A stretch of DNA of 45,501 bases from Methylococcaceae bacterium. Lineage in GTDB: Bacteria > Pseudomonadota > Gammaproteobacteria > Methylococcales > Methylomonadaceae. Below, piece by piece: positions 7,673 to 19,500 of this stretch (positions are counted from its first letter, which is position 1; the number at the start of each line of letters is the position of its first letter). The stretch is taken from NCBI GenBank assembly GCA_947505105.1, contig CANNKG010000018.1, forward strand, positions 1-45,501, given 5' to 3'. Made by a program: the position numbers and the translations under genes. The notes beneath the pieces are model-generated. The model did not search any database and was not told the origin of the DNA. It saw only the letters and a program-made list of their open reading frames with translations.

Positions 7673-10600
7673 ATGTCGCTTGATCTTACCGGTATCAACA
7701 ACGAAAACGAATACTACAGCCACCATTATCTTTCAGCGATTTTCGAAGGTGACTTAAAAGAGACATTCAGCCTATGGCAGGAAATGGAAGATGTTTATAG
7801 GGAAACCAATAAAGCACAACCACAAAAGAGCGATCCGTTTGCTGATCTGCGTGCCCCCTGGGTAAGACTACGTTCACTAGCTCAGGAGTTTGCTCGCCTG
7901 CAAAACCAGCTTGAAAAAGACCGTAATATAAAATCTCGTCTGGATAGGCAAAACGATTTTTTTGCCAAATTATTATCTGCGCTGGGTTACAACTGGCATC
8001 CCGTGATGAAGCATGTAGGTGAAATAGGCGAAATTCCTATATTAGCTGAAGTTGCACAGGGCCATAATCCAGCACTTTGGGTGCTAGGGGCTGTTAACGT
8101 CAGAGAAGACAAGGATGATCCGCTCAACCTAAACCTACAACCGCAACAATGGCTACACGACCACGAGCCACAACCCATAATGTTAACACTCAGACTGGAA
8201 GATTTGGTTAACAAAGCCATCTTTGGTTTGGATCATCCCCCTCGTTGGGTATTGCTGTTTAGCGATAACCAATTGTTATTGATAGATCGCAGTAAATGGC
8301 ATGAAAAACGGCTGTTACGTTTTGATTTATCTGAAATCTATGGACGCCGTGAAGACAGCACCTTTAAAGCAATGGCTGCTCTACTATTCAAAGAGCATTT
8401 AACCCCAGCCCAAGGTTTATGCTTAATGGATAGCCTAGACGAAAATGCTCACAAACATGCATTTGCCGTTTCTGAAGATTTAAAGTTTGCCCTGCGTGAG
8501 TGTGTGGAATTACTGGGCAACGAAGCTATGCGCTATCATCGCGAAGTCAGCAAAGAAAAAGTTTACACCGATGTTATGGCGGCTTATCTTAGTCGTGAGT
8601 GTTTACGATACATGTACCGGCTATTATTTTTATTTTATATCGAAGCTAGACCAGAACTCGACTATGTTCCTATTAAAGGCTCAAATGCTTATCTTAAAGG
8701 CTATAGTATAGAATCTTTGCGTAGCCTGGAAATGATACCGCTCCATACAGAAGAAGCACAACAAGGCACATATATCAGCGACAGTATACAATTACTTTTT
8801 AAGCTGATAGACCAAGGCTTCCAACCGAATACTAATCTCAATCCTTTTGCTTTTGGTAGTGGCGAAGCCCAAGCTTTCAGCATTATACCGCTAAAAAGCC
8901 ATTTATTCGATCCAAAAAGCACACCTACCTTAAATCGGGTGCGCTTTCCAAATCAAGTCATGCAAACCATCATTCAATTGATGTCCTTGACTCGCCCAGG
9001 CTCTGGACGCTTTTCACGTCGAGGCCGTATTTCCTATGCGCAACTTGGTATCAACCAACTCGGTGCCGTTTACGAAGCGCTGTTATCTTATAAAGGCTTT
9101 TTTGCTCCGCACGATTTATACGAAGTCAAAAAGGCTGATAGCCAACCCAATGAGCTGGACTCTGCTTATTTTGTACCAGAAGCAGAGCTTATCCACTACA
9201 CCGAGGCAGAGCGGGTATTAAACGCTCAGGGTGGCTTTAAAGTTTACCCCAAAGGTACTTTTATCTATCGTATGAGCGGGCGTGATCGGGAAAAATCCGC
9301 ATCTTATTACACACCGGAAGTATTAACTCAAACGCAGGTTAAATATGCACTAAAGGAATTACTCAAAGACAAAAGCGCTGATGAAATACTTAAACTTAAG
9401 GTCTTGGAGCCAGCAATGGGATCAGCTGCATTCTTGAATGAGGCTATCAACCAACTGGCCGCGGCCTATATTCAGCGCAAAGAAAAAGAAACCGACAATC
9501 GTTTAGCGCATGAGGACTATGCAGACGAATTGCAAAAGGTCAAATTGTACATCGCCGATAACAACGTGTTTGGTATCGACTTAAATCCAGTTGCTGTGGA
9601 ATTGGCGGAAGTGTCATTATGGCTTAACTCCATCCATAAAAGCGGTTTTGTGCCTTGGTTTGGTTTGCAGTTATTTAACGGTAACTCCCTTATTGGTGCC
9701 AGACGGCAAGTATTTGCTGCTGATGTCTTAAACAAAAGTAAAAAAGACCAGCTTTGGTTTAACCAAACGCCCAGTCGCTTAAACCCCTTCAGTTTAGTTG
9801 ATAGCAATAAATTCGACCGCAATGCAAAGCTGACTGACCATAATAATCAGCCCCTACTCAGCGAACGCGGCAATCGTATTTATCATTTTCTGCTGCCAGA
9901 CCCCAACATGGCCAATTATCAGGATAAGGTAGTTAAAGCCCTTGCAACTAACGAAATTAAACAGATCAATGCCTGGCGCACCAGTTTCAATAAAGCCTTT
10001 ACAGATCCAGAAATAAGTCAGTTACAAATCTTCTCTGACAAAATCGACCAGCTTTGGCAGGCTCATACCCTAGAACAAGCCAAAATTAGGGAAAAAACCA
10101 CCGATCCATTTAATATTTGGGGACAGCCAGACGATAATCGTCACCAGTGCAGTCTATTGGCGCAAAAAGATCGCATTTTAGCCCAGGAGCGCCAATCTAA
10201 AGACCTGAAAAATTCTTCCCCCTATCGCCGCCTGAAACTGGTGATGGATTATTGGTGCGCCTTATGGTTTTGGCCGTTGGATCAAGCAAAGCTGTTACCG
10301 GATCGTAAGCAGTTTTTTTTCGATATGAATTGGTTGCTGATGGGCGGCACGCTAGAACCAGTCACCGAATTCGGCAAAACGACTGATTTATTCCCTGAAA
10401 CTTTGCCGCAACAACTAACACTGGATTTTAACGACCGTTTCGGGCAACTGGATGTCGATAAAATCATCAGTGAACACCCTCGTTTAAACCTTGCCAATCG
10501 CCTGTCTGAAACCTATCGATTTTTTCATTGGGAATTGGAGTTTGCCGATGTGTTTGCACAGAACGGCGGTTTTGATTTAATTTTGGGGAATCCTCCTTGG

Positions 10601-12646
10601 TTGAAAGTGGAATGGCAGGAAGCTGGAGTAATGGGAGATGCTAATCCTTTGTTTGTATTGCGTGATTTTACCGCTGCTCAGCTTAATGAACTTAGGGATG
10701 AGAGTTTTGATAAATATCCGAAACTGAAAACTGATTATTTTTCTGAATTTGAACAAAGTGAGGGCACACAGAATTTTTTGAATGCACAGGTCAATTATCC
10801 TCTGCTAAAAGGCATACAGACTAATTTGTTTAAGTGTTTTTTACCTCAAGCATGGATGGCTAATAGTAATAAAGGGGTATCTGGATTTTTACACCCTGAA
10901 GGGATTTATGATGACCCTAAAGGAGGACTGTTTCGGGTAGCCATTTATCCACGTTTAAAGGCGCATTTTCAGTTCCAAAACCAATATATGCTGTTTCCAA
11001 TTGGCCACCGTAATAAATATAGTATCAATATATATAAGCCTTATGGTGAAATTAATTTCGATTCAATTGCTAATTTATTTTTACCAAAAACCATTGATCT
11101 CAGTTATCAACATGACGGTATTGGTCTGGTGGGTGGTATTAAAAATGATAAGGATGAGTGGGATTTAAGTGGTCATAAGCAACGTATATTGGTAATTAAT
11201 AAGCAACGATTGGCTTTATTTGCATCTTTATACGATGAGGCAGGTACTCCAGTTCTACACGCACGTTTACCAGCATTACATTCAGAACATTTAATTCATG
11301 TATTAGAAAGTTTCTCAAAACAGCCTAAGCGATTAGGCGATTTGAAGAACGAGTTTTATTCAACAGGAATGTTTGACGAAACAAATGCTGTGAAGAAAGA
11401 AGGAACAATTAAACGACTAACTCTATTTCCCGACTTGGCTGATGAGTGGATAATTTCAGGGCCTCATTTTTATACTGGCACACCATTTTATAAAACACCA
11501 AGAAGAATTTGTACGGAAAAAGGACACTATGATATTTTAAACCTTGCGACGTTATCTGATGATTACTTACCTCGAACTAATTATCAGCCCGCTTGTAATA
11601 ATACCGAATATCTTAGTCGAATTCCGTTTGTTTCATGGTTAGATGATGGGGAAACAGAGGTTAAACGAATAACAGAGTATTATCGATTAAACTGTAGAGC
11701 AATGATCAGTATTGGAGCTGAGAAAGGTTTGATCTCTGCTATCTCACCGATGCATACTGCACACATAAATGGAGTTAGAAGCTATGCATTTAAAAATACT
11801 AAATATTGCTTAATTTTTAGTTCGTTTTGCTTAAGTTTAGTATGGGATTTTTTTGTCAAATTATCAGGGCGTAATAATTTACATCAAATGCTTGATGACT
11901 TTCCTTTTGTCGAAAACTCAAATAATGAAAACGAATTAATACTAAGAGCTTTGACACTCAACTGCTTAACTTCACACTATACAAGTTTGTGGGAGTCTGT
12001 CTATCAACCAAAATTTACCAAAGATTGCTGGGGCAAATCAGACCCACGTTTAACCAACTCTTTTTTTAAACAACTCTTACAAACTTGGCAACGTAACAAC
12101 ACACTGCGAACAGAATATAACCGCCGGCAAGCCTTAGTAGAAATCGATGTTTTAGCCTCAATGGCCTTGGGATTAACTCTTGAAAAATTGCAAACAATCT
12201 ACCGAGTTCAATTCCCTGTTATGCGCCAATATGAACAAGATACTTGGTACGACAGAGCTGGACGCATTGTATTTACCATCTCCAAAGGTTTAGTGGGGGT
12301 CGGTCTACCCCGCAAAGCCAATAGAACCGATACACCCTGCCAAATCAAAACCCCACCACCCACCATCAAAGACCGTTGGCTTGACTGGTGTGCCGAAGAA
12401 GTCAGCCCCAAAAACGGTCAGTTCTTTATCGATACCAGTGATTGGCAATCCGAATCCACAGTGCTTGGTTGGGAAGATGTGCAAAAGCTGGATTGCGCAA
12501 TCATCGAACGTACCATATCAGACGACACAGTGCCCAATGGCCCTGTTGAACGAGTCATTCAATATGTCGCCCCTTTCGATTTATGTAGCCGCGAACACGA
12601 TTACCAAACCGTTTGGGAACATTTTGAGCAGCGCTTTGCAGAATAA
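7673..12646 (+). CDS. Large N6-adenine DNA methyltransferase (Eco57I/DrmMI/PglX-like)
   Basis: The 1657-residue product begins with an alpha-helical domain ([20 protein letters not shown]). The methyltransferase core follows: [11 protein letters not shown], then the SAM-binding motif [10 protein letters not shown] at about residue 577. [18 protein letters not shown] lies near 634 and the catalytic NPPW, in [12 protein letters not shown], near 971. The long gap between motifs and the large C-terminal half are typical of Eco57I-type and BREX/DISARM enzymes that carry their own target recognition. I see no clear PD-(D/E)XK nuclease motif, so it is probably a self-marking methylase with cutting done by partners. 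Bases from about 10650 to 12000 look AT-richer than the core and probably encode the exchangeable recognition region. It lies 40 bases after vapC. PglX-like enzymes are an alternative; no pglZ gene is present. Confidence 0.9.
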   Translation: MSLDLTGINNENEYYSHHYLSAIFEGDLKETFSLWQEMEDVYRETNKAQPQKSDPFADLRAPWVRLRSLAQEFARLQNQLEKDRNIKSRLDRQNDFFAKLLSALGYNWHPVMKHVGEIGEIPILAEVAQGHNPALWVLGAVNVREDKDDPLNLNLQPQQWLHDHEPQPIMLTLRLEDLVNKAIFGLDHPPRWVLLFSDNQLLLIDRSKWHEKRLLRFDLSEIYGRREDSTFKAMAALLFKEHLTPAQGLCLMDSLDENAHKHAFAVSEDLKFALRECVELLGNEAMRYHREVSKEKVYTDVMAAYLSRECLRYMYRLLFLFYIEARPELDYVPIKGSNAYLKGYSIESLRSLEMIPLHTEEAQQGTYISDSIQLLFKLIDQGFQPNTNLNPFAFGSGEAQAFSIIPLKSHLFDPKSTPTLNRVRFPNQVMQTIIQLMSLTRPGSGRFSRRGRISYAQLGINQLGAVYEALLSYKGFFAPHDLYEVKKADSQPNELDSAYFVPEAELIHYTEAERVLNAQGGFKVYPKGTFIYRMSGRDREKSASYYTPEVLTQTQVKYALKELLKDKSADEILKLKVLEPAMGSAAFLNEAINQLAAAYIQRKEKETDNRLAHEDYADELQKVKLYIADNNVFGIDLNPVAVELAEVSLWLNSIHKSGFVPWFGLQLFNGNSLIGARRQVFAADVLNKSKKDQLWFNQTPSRLNPFSLVDSNKFDRNAKLTDHNNQPLLSERGNRIYHFLLPDPNMANYQDKVVKALATNEIKQINAWRTSFNKAFTDPEISQLQIFSDKIDQLWQAHTLEQAKIREKTTDPFNIWGQPDDNRHQCSLLAQKDRILAQERQSKDLKNSSPYRRLKLVMDYWCALWFWPLDQAKLLPDRKQFFFDMNWLLMGGTLEPVTEFGKTTDLFPETLPQQLTLDFNDRFGQLDVDKIISEHPRLNLANRLSETYRFFHWELEFADVFAQNGGFDLILGNPPWLKVEWQEAGVMGDANPLFVLRDFTAAQLNELRDESFDKYPKLKTDYFSEFEQSEGTQNFLNAQVNYPLLKGIQTNLFKCFLPQAWMANSNKGVSGFLHPEGIYDDPKGGLFRVAIYPRLKAHFQFQNQYMLFPIGHRNKYSINIYKPYGEINFDSIANLFLPKTIDLSYQHDGIGLVGGIKNDKDEWDLSGHKQRILVINKQRLALFASLYDEAGTPVLHARLPALHSEHLIHVLESFSKQPKRLGDLKNEFYSTGMFDETNAVKKEGTIKRLTLFPDLADEWIISGPHFYTGTPFYKTPRRICTEKGHYDILNLATLSDDYLPRTNYQPACNNTEYLSRIPFVSWLDDGETEVKRITEYYRLNCRAMISIGAEKGLISAISPMHTAHINGVRSYAFKNTKYCLIFSSFCLSLVWDFFVKLSGRNNLHQMLDDFPFVENSNNENELILRALTLNCLTSHYTSLWESVYQPKFTKDCWGKSDPRLTNSFFKQLLQTWQRNNTLRTEYNRRQALVEIDVLASMALGLTLEKLQTIYRVQFPVMRQYEQDTWYDRAGRIVFTISKGLVGVGLPRKANRTDTPCQIKTPPPTIKDRWLDWCAEEVSPKNGQFFIDTSDWQSESTVLGWEDVQKLDCAIIERTISDDTVPNGPVERVIQYVAPFDLCSREHDYQTVWEHFEQRFAE

Positions 12647-12710
12647 TTAAACACCATGCTGATTAAGCATTTTTTATAGTCATCACAAAATTCACATAAG
12701 GAAGTAGCAA

Positions 12711-15700
12711 ATGATTGAGGGTTCAAGACAATTACCGGTTCACCATATTACTGTTCGAGTTCCTTGGCACGACAACGGCTGGAATGGTACTTTTTGTAAT
12801 AAGCCTTGCGTGAATACCAGTTGTATGGTGTTACCCAGAATTGCTTCCAGCCGAGATGATATCCATGAAATAGACATGGCTGGTAAATCCATTGCAGACT
12901 TGGAACAAAATCAGTTCCCACCCTGTGTTGATGAACATGGCACGCTGATGGCCGGTTTTAGTCAGGTATTAAATAAAAATCACCCATATACTCAATCAGC
13001 GCCAAAGACGCATGGCCATTTTGAGATCACGCCTCATACGATACAACCTTATTCAGTCGATGCCATTCCATTTCGCTGGATGCTCAAGGAAAACGTAGAT
13101 GTTTTGAGAGAGGATTTACAGCTTGATTATACTCCCGAGCGTGAACCACCTATGGAATGGAATGATGCTTGGATTCAGGAAGGAAAAAACCAGCTGATAA
13201 TGCTAGACAGTTATTTTAGTGCGATAAAGCCGCAAGATAGCTTGGTGTTTTTTTATGCCAAACGCACGCCACTGGTTGATGATCCTCGCAGGGTGATTGT
13301 TGGTGTTGGTCGTGTTACTAAAGTAGGTGCTCCGACTGAATATCGATATAAACAGGACAAACCCGCCAATGCCATCAGCGGATATTTATGGGAACGCGGT
13401 ATCCATCACTCAATCCGATCAAAATTTGACGACGGCTTTTTATTACCATATCAGCAATTACTTGAGCTAGCGGAAACAGATGTATCTATTGATTTGGCGG
13501 CATGCACGGCATTTTCACCGGACGAATATTTTGAGAAATATTCCTATGGCTCAGAATTGCTACCTCAAGATGGTGCCATAGCATCGTTGCTTGCTATTGA
13601 AAAAGCAATTAAGGTAATGCGCGGATATATCGAAGCACCTTGGGATGAATACCTTAAATGGGTTGATAAAGAGCTTAATCGATTATGGCAGTTACGAGGC
13701 GCATTTCCAGGTTTAGGTGCAGCGTTAAATGCTTTTGGTTTGCCGCATGGCAACTTGTTAGCTTGGTATTTGTGTGCTGATCTTAAGCAAACCGATGATC
13801 CTTGGGCATTACTTTCACCGGCTTTATCCAATCCTTCTTCATTACCCGATTATTTGCAAAACGGTATTGGTAGTACGTTGAATGAAAAATGGCAAAATTT
13901 GCCAGATGAGCGTAGAGCGTTATTACAATTGTTGAGTCGATTTACGCTAACTAATGATCAGGCAGAACGCTGGTATCAACCGACTGAACGCGCTAATGTC
14001 GGTATTTCCATAACTGATAGCGATATTTTGGCTAATCCTTACCTGATTTATGAAATGGATCGATTGCAGGCCGATGCGATTGCTTTCGCTGTGATTGATA
14101 GAGGCATGTTTCCACCAGAAAATTTGCGTCAAGCTTTTCCTATCCCAGAGCCAAGTGTCATAAAAGAAGCCATTGATAAACGCCGTGTTCGCGCGCTGAT
14201 GATGCAGGTTCTGGAAGAAGCTGGAAACAATGGACATACGCTGTTACCGGAAAATTGGTTAATTCAGCAAGTTCGAGACAAAGCGATGAAGCCGGAGTGC
14301 CCTCTCGATAGCGATACCTTAAGTGTCATTTCTGATTTTCTTTCGCCATTTGTAAAGACAATAGAGCCGGAAAATAGCTATAAAAGTTTTCAACTGGATC
14401 GTTATGCTGATACTGGTAAATTGATTAGTTCTGCCGTTGCAAAACGTCAGAAAGCTGAATTGCATGAGGGTGATTATGATTGGGCTGCGTTAGTAGATGC
14501 GGCAATCGATAGTCAATCAAAATCAGAAAATGATACCAATGAGCAAAGAGCTAGAGAAGAAAAGTCGAAAGCACTTGAAGTCATCTTTAGATCGCGAGTA
14601 TCTGTGCTCATGGGGGCGGCTGGCACAGGAAAAAGCACTTTAATTAAAGCCTTATGTAATATTGAAGAGATACAAAAGGGGGGCGTGCTTTTATTGGCTC
14701 CTACAGGAAAAGCTAGAGTCAGATTAGAGCAAACCAGCGGTCAGACTGGTAAAGGGAAAACGATAGCACAGTTTTTATATGGCTATCAGCGGTATGACGG
14801 TAGCACTGGTCGTTATTACATCAATACCAGTGCAACTAAATCCAGTGCCCATAAAACGGTTGTCATTGATGAATGTTCAATGCTCACTGAAGAGCAGCTT
14901 GCAGCGCTATTAGATGCAATTAAAGGTGTTGAGCGTTTGATTTTAGTGGGTGATCCAAAACAGCTTCCCCCTATTGGCGCAGGAAGGCCTTATGTTGATA
15001 TTGTGCAGCAATTATCCCCAGATAATATTGATAGCCTTTTTCCTAAGGTATCATCGTGCTATGCAGAGTTAACGGTTACTCGTAGGCAACAAAATTTAGG
15101 TTTGGGAGAACGGGTTGATATTTTGTTAGCCAATGTTTTCAGTGGAAAAACTCAAGATGCGGGTGCCGATGAAGTTTGGAATGTTTTGGATAATCAACAA
15201 ACGCCCTATGTTAAGTTGGTTAAATGGAATCAGCCCGATCAATTGCAAGAATTAATCACAAAAGAAATCGTTGAAGAATTGAAGCTAAGTTCTGATCAAG
15301 ATGAAGTTGGTTTTGAATGTAGTCTTGGTGGAACCAGCTCAGAGTATAACGGGAAAACCTATGTATTCTTCAATCCGGCTTATCAAGGCAAACCAGGCGC
15401 ATCCGAAAAAGCTGAAAACTGGCAAATTCTTTCACCGCATAGAGTTGCCCAGTCGGGCGTAGATGTTATTAATCGCTTTATCCAAGCAAGATTCAGACGC
15501 AATGCAATTGAAATGGCTGCGCTAAATGGTTACGCGAAACGAATCCCGAACCCAGTGGGCCCGCAAAATATTATTTGGGGCGATAAAGTTATCAATATCC
15601 AGAACAGCGGCAAAAGGAAGGTTTACCCTGATAAAGATAACCACTATGTGGCCAATGGTGATATTGGCATTGTTACTGGCAATTATAAGAAGAAGGGGCA

Positions 15701-16472
15701 AAAATTTTTCAATCAGCTAGAAGTTGAGTTATCTACGCAACCTGGATTTAGTTACAAATATTGGCCTAGTGAATTCAGTGGACAGGAAGCAAATCCACCT
15801 TTGGAGTTGGCTTACGCACTAACCGTTCATAAAACTCAGGGTAGCGAGTTCGGAATAACATTTTTGATCATTCCTAATCCGTGTCGACTACTTTCAAGAG
15901 AAATGCTCTATACCGCATTAACGCGACATAAAAACAAAGTAGTGATTCTACATCAAGGCGATTTTAAAGAATTAGTAAAATTTAGTACCGAAGGTTATTC
16001 GGATATTGCTAAACGTTTGACTAATCTATTTACTCCGTCCCGACCAACGGAGGTTAAAGTCAGTAATGCAAATGTGTTTTTGGATAACAATCTGATTTAT
16101 AGGACTGAGCGTGGAGAGTTGGTGCGATCAAAATCAGAATGGATAATTGCGGATAAATTACATGCAGCTGGAATTGAATATCAATACGAACAGCCTTTGA
16201 CACTAGATGGTCACCAACGCTTTCCAGATTTTACGATTATAGATGATGATAGTGGAAAAAGATGGTATTGGGAGCATAACGGTATGCTGAGCAATGATAG
16301 TTATAGACAGCGCTGGGAAAGAAAGTTAGCCGCTTATCGGAAAGAAGATATTCGCCCATTAGAAGAAGGCGGAGGGAAATATGGAACTTTGTTAATAACT
16401 GAAGAAAAAGAAGGAGTAGGTCTTGATGCCTCGCGTATCAATGAGTTGATTAAAAAAGTTATTGACGCCTAG
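12711..16472 (+). CDS. RecD-like SF1 helicase with C-terminal PD-(D/E)XK-like domain
   Basis: The 1253-residue product has three parts. The N-terminal domain has VPWHDNGWNG and a Cys cluster (C29, C33, C38); a later stretch with DSLVFFYAKRTPL and VIVGVGRV might be a PUA/EVE-like fold. An SF1 helicase core of RecD type begins with GAAGTGKS at residues about 634-641. It continues with VIDECSML (II), LVGDPKQLPPIG (III), LTVHKTQGSEFG (V) and LYTALTRHKNKV (VI). The last ~130 residues show a nuclease-like order: E1143 in RSKSEWIIADKL, P1172-D1173 in RFPDFTII, and E1188 in WYWEHNGM. This suits the PD-(D/E)XK superfamily with an altered last catalytic position. It is inferred to unwind and cut DNA in the defence operon. 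It starts 64 bases after the methyltransferase, behind an AAGGAAG site. Confidence 0.9.
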   Translation: MIEGSRQLPVHHITVRVPWHDNGWNGTFCNKPCVNTSCMVLPRIASSRDDIHEIDMAGKSIADLEQNQFPPCVDEHGTLMAGFSQVLNKNHPYTQSAPKTHGHFEITPHTIQPYSVDAIPFRWMLKENVDVLREDLQLDYTPEREPPMEWNDAWIQEGKNQLIMLDSYFSAIKPQDSLVFFYAKRTPLVDDPRRVIVGVGRVTKVGAPTEYRYKQDKPANAISGYLWERGIHHSIRSKFDDGFLLPYQQLLELAETDVSIDLAACTAFSPDEYFEKYSYGSELLPQDGAIASLLAIEKAIKVMRGYIEAPWDEYLKWVDKELNRLWQLRGAFPGLGAALNAFGLPHGNLLAWYLCADLKQTDDPWALLSPALSNPSSLPDYLQNGIGSTLNEKWQNLPDERRALLQLLSRFTLTNDQAERWYQPTERANVGISITDSDILANPYLIYEMDRLQADAIAFAVIDRGMFPPENLRQAFPIPEPSVIKEAIDKRRVRALMMQVLEEAGNNGHTLLPENWLIQQVRDKAMKPECPLDSDTLSVISDFLSPFVKTIEPENSYKSFQLDRYADTGKLISSAVAKRQKAELHEGDYDWAALVDAAIDSQSKSENDTNEQRAREEKSKALEVIFRSRVSVLMGAAGTGKSTLIKALCNIEEIQKGGVLLLAPTGKARVRLEQTSGQTGKGKTIAQFLYGYQRYDGSTGRYYINTSATKSSAHKTVVIDECSMLTEEQLAALLDAIKGVERLILVGDPKQLPPIGAGRPYVDIVQQLSPDNIDSLFPKVSSCYAELTVTRRQQNLGLGERVDILLANVFSGKTQDAGADEVWNVLDNQQTPYVKLVKWNQPDQLQELITKEIVEELKLSSDQDEVGFECSLGGTSSEYNGKTYVFFNPAYQGKPGASEKAENWQILSPHRVAQSGVDVINRFIQARFRRNAIEMAALNGYAKRIPNPVGPQNIIWGDKVINIQNSGKRKVYPDKDNHYVANGDIGIVTGNYKKKGQKFFNQLEVELSTQPGFSYKYWPSEFSGQEANPPLELAYALTVHKTQGSEFGITFLIIPNPCRLLSREMLYTALTRHKNKVVILHQGDFKELVKFSTEGYSDIAKRLTNLFTPSRPTEVKVSNANVFLDNNLIYRTERGELVRSKSEWIIADKLHAAGIEYQYEQPLTLDGHQRFPDFTIIDDDSGKRWYWEHNGMLSNDSYRQRWERKLAAYRKEDIRPLEEGGGKYGTLLITEEKEGVGLDASRINELIKKVIDA

Positions 16473-16521
16473 TTTTACTGAATAATTTGATACATAGCAA
16501 CCTTATAAAGGAATAAGTTAC

Positions 16522-19500
16522 ATGACTGGCGTAAGACATGACTCACTCGCTGATATAGGTTTAATTTCGGATAATTTGAGAGATCGCTATAAATCTGGAT
16601 TTCCTATTCTCAAAGAAATTGTTCAAAATAGCGATGACGCCGGTAGTACTCAACTGAGCTTTGGGTATAGTCTAGGTTTACCTGATGCCCAGCATGAATT
16701 ATTAATAGGGCCAGCAGTATTTTTTATCAATGACGGACCTTTATCCGAAGAAAATGCTGATGCTATTTTATCAATAGCTTTAGGTTCTAGTGCATCGAAT
16801 GAAAATGCCATTGGTAAATTTGGCCTTGGAATGAAAAGTTTATTTCATTTGTGTGAAGCTTTTTTTTATATTTCTAATCAATGGGACACGGGCGAAAGTT
16901 ATCACAGTAATATTTTTAACCCGTGGGGTGATTTAAGGGCACAATGGGAAAGTTTTAAACCGCGCGATAAACAGTTAATTGAAGAATATTTAACACCTGT
17001 TATTGCGGTCCTTAATGCCGAGTCTAAATCTAAAACCTGGTTTATCGTTTGGGTGCCATTAAGAACACGTCATTTTAGCTATGACGGATCGATTATAGAA
17101 AATTATCCAGGCGATGATCATAAAGCTCCAGATTTTATCCTTGATGAGACGATAGATGTTAAGTTGGGGCAGTTGTTGCCTTTGTTGCGAAATCTAAAAT
17201 GCATTTCTATATGGCAACCCGAAAACTTAGGTCTCCAGTGCAGCAGCACAATCAAAATAAGTGAAAATGCTGTCCGTCGACAATTTCAAGCACCTCAGAT
17301 TGATTCTACTTTACAGGGTAAGATTTTATTAGCTTCAAAAAATGATAAAAAACAGATCGACTATGCAGGCTATGAAAATTTATTAAGCGAAGATTTGTTC
17401 AAAACGGTTAGAAATTCTGAGTTCTGGCCTAAAAGTTATGAACGGAATCGTGCTACAGGTAAAGAACAAAAGGTCGAAGATAAAGCAAAGCCACATGTAG
17501 CAATAGTGATTTGCCAGCGAAAAGCTAAAGGCTCTGCAAATAGCTATAGCGATTGGGCAGTGTTTTTGCCGTTAGGTTCATATCCGCAAGCTGGTCGTAG
17601 TAATTGGGTAAACTCCGAAGATAAGTATGATACTCAAATCTTTATTCATGGCTATTTCTTTATAGATGCTGGCCGAGTCCATATCTATGCTTTAGATAAC
17701 ATTGATAAAACATTGAATGTTATTGAAAATAGTGATCATGTACGTAGTCAATGGAATTCAATACTCGCTACAGACGGTTGTCTAAGTCATTTGCCGAAAG
17801 CAGTAAATAATTTTGTGATTGCACACAAATGTAGTGCTGAAAGAACCCAGCATTTAAGTGAGGCAGTTTTTAAGTCTGATTTTGTTAATCAGCATAGAAA
17901 ATGGATTAGTGCTCGCTACCAATGGCTATACCAATTGAAAGCGGATGAAAAATCATGGCAATTGATAGATGCTGGATCAATCGCACTAGCGTTACCCAGC
18001 TATCCAAAAGATGAACAAGGACGAGCCTGGGCAGTTTTTCCTGAATTAACTAAATTGGAAGATCAAGGCTTTGTTTTCTTTGATCAATCTCATGTTGCTT
18101 TGTTGAATGAAAATAACGGTGGATGGCGTGATGAATTAATACTCCAAGTGTTAGAGGTTAATATCGAAAAAGTATTTTCTGATAGAACCAAGTTTACTTA
18201 CTTCAATGATTTTCTAGATTTAGATCAAGTTAATCGTACTGAAGCCATTAGCAAAAAATTAATGGTCATCGCAAAGCATGGCTTGACGATTGATAGTAAA
18301 AAATGGATTAAATCAGAACTAACACGCTTGCTAGGCTTTACACCACCTGGTCAGCGTGTTGTTTTAAGCAAAGTTAATTTAGATGGTCTCTGGCCAAAAA
18401 TATGCAAAATAAACACTCATTTATTGATAATCCCTAAGGATATCTCACCAATAATAGAGAAAACCACTTTATTATCAGTCGATGATGCCTACTTACTATT
18501 AGAAGCACTTGATACAGTTTTGGGAAATGCAGGCTCATCTAAATTACATAGTGAAGCACAAGAATTAGTTGCTGAAATTATGGGATTAGTCAATCCAGGA
18601 GAAAAGGATCGTTTACTAAAGCGGTGTACAGATTTTCGCTTGTTTAAGGCGCATGATCTAGCAAATAAGAGTGATGAATTTTTTACTAAATCAGATTTCG
18701 TCAGATTTGTCCAACAAAAGAAGCTGTTTCGATTTGTATCTGGCTTAGGCGATGCCAGGTTTAAATTGGGGCGTGAATTATTAAATGCACTTAAGAATTC
18801 GCATATTTATTTTACTGATATAGCAAATAAAGATTTGGCTTTAGGTAAGCAAACCGATGTACCGAATTGTGAAGGAAAATTCTGTTTAAATTATATCCAT
18901 TTTAATAAACCATTGCTGGCTGATACAAAGCATAGAAATAAACTTATCATAGAATTATCGAACCTTAATGAATTAGCTGTTCAAGAAAAAAGAGCATTTA
19001 GATATCTATTACATGGTGATTTGGAGCACTTTGAGAATGACGAGTTTTTATTGACGGTTGCCACCGGATTGGACGTTGTTTGGGAGAAAATCACCCGTGC
19101 TATCTATAAAGCGAGTGGGAATGATTGGCGTTTGATTGATCAATTATTGATTGACGATTTATCTAACAAACTAAGTAACGAGTTAAACGTTAGAAAATTG
19201 GGGATTGCAGAAATTATTGAAGCGCTAAACCTTAATGTAGAAAAAATTAACTTTCTAAATTTGGGGTTGGGGCAAAAGGAATGCGATGCAATTTTACAGG
19301 AATCGGATGAAAATTTATGGAAAAAATTGCCGTTTCATACAGAAATAAACGGGGATAAAGTTTCTATTACAGAACAATGCTATCTAGATAATGATATAGA
19401 AATTCCGAGCATATTAGACAATGAGTTTAGCCGTATTAAGAGATCTAAAAACCCAAGCATTGCAAAAAAACAATCCCAATGGATTAAGCCACTTGATAAA

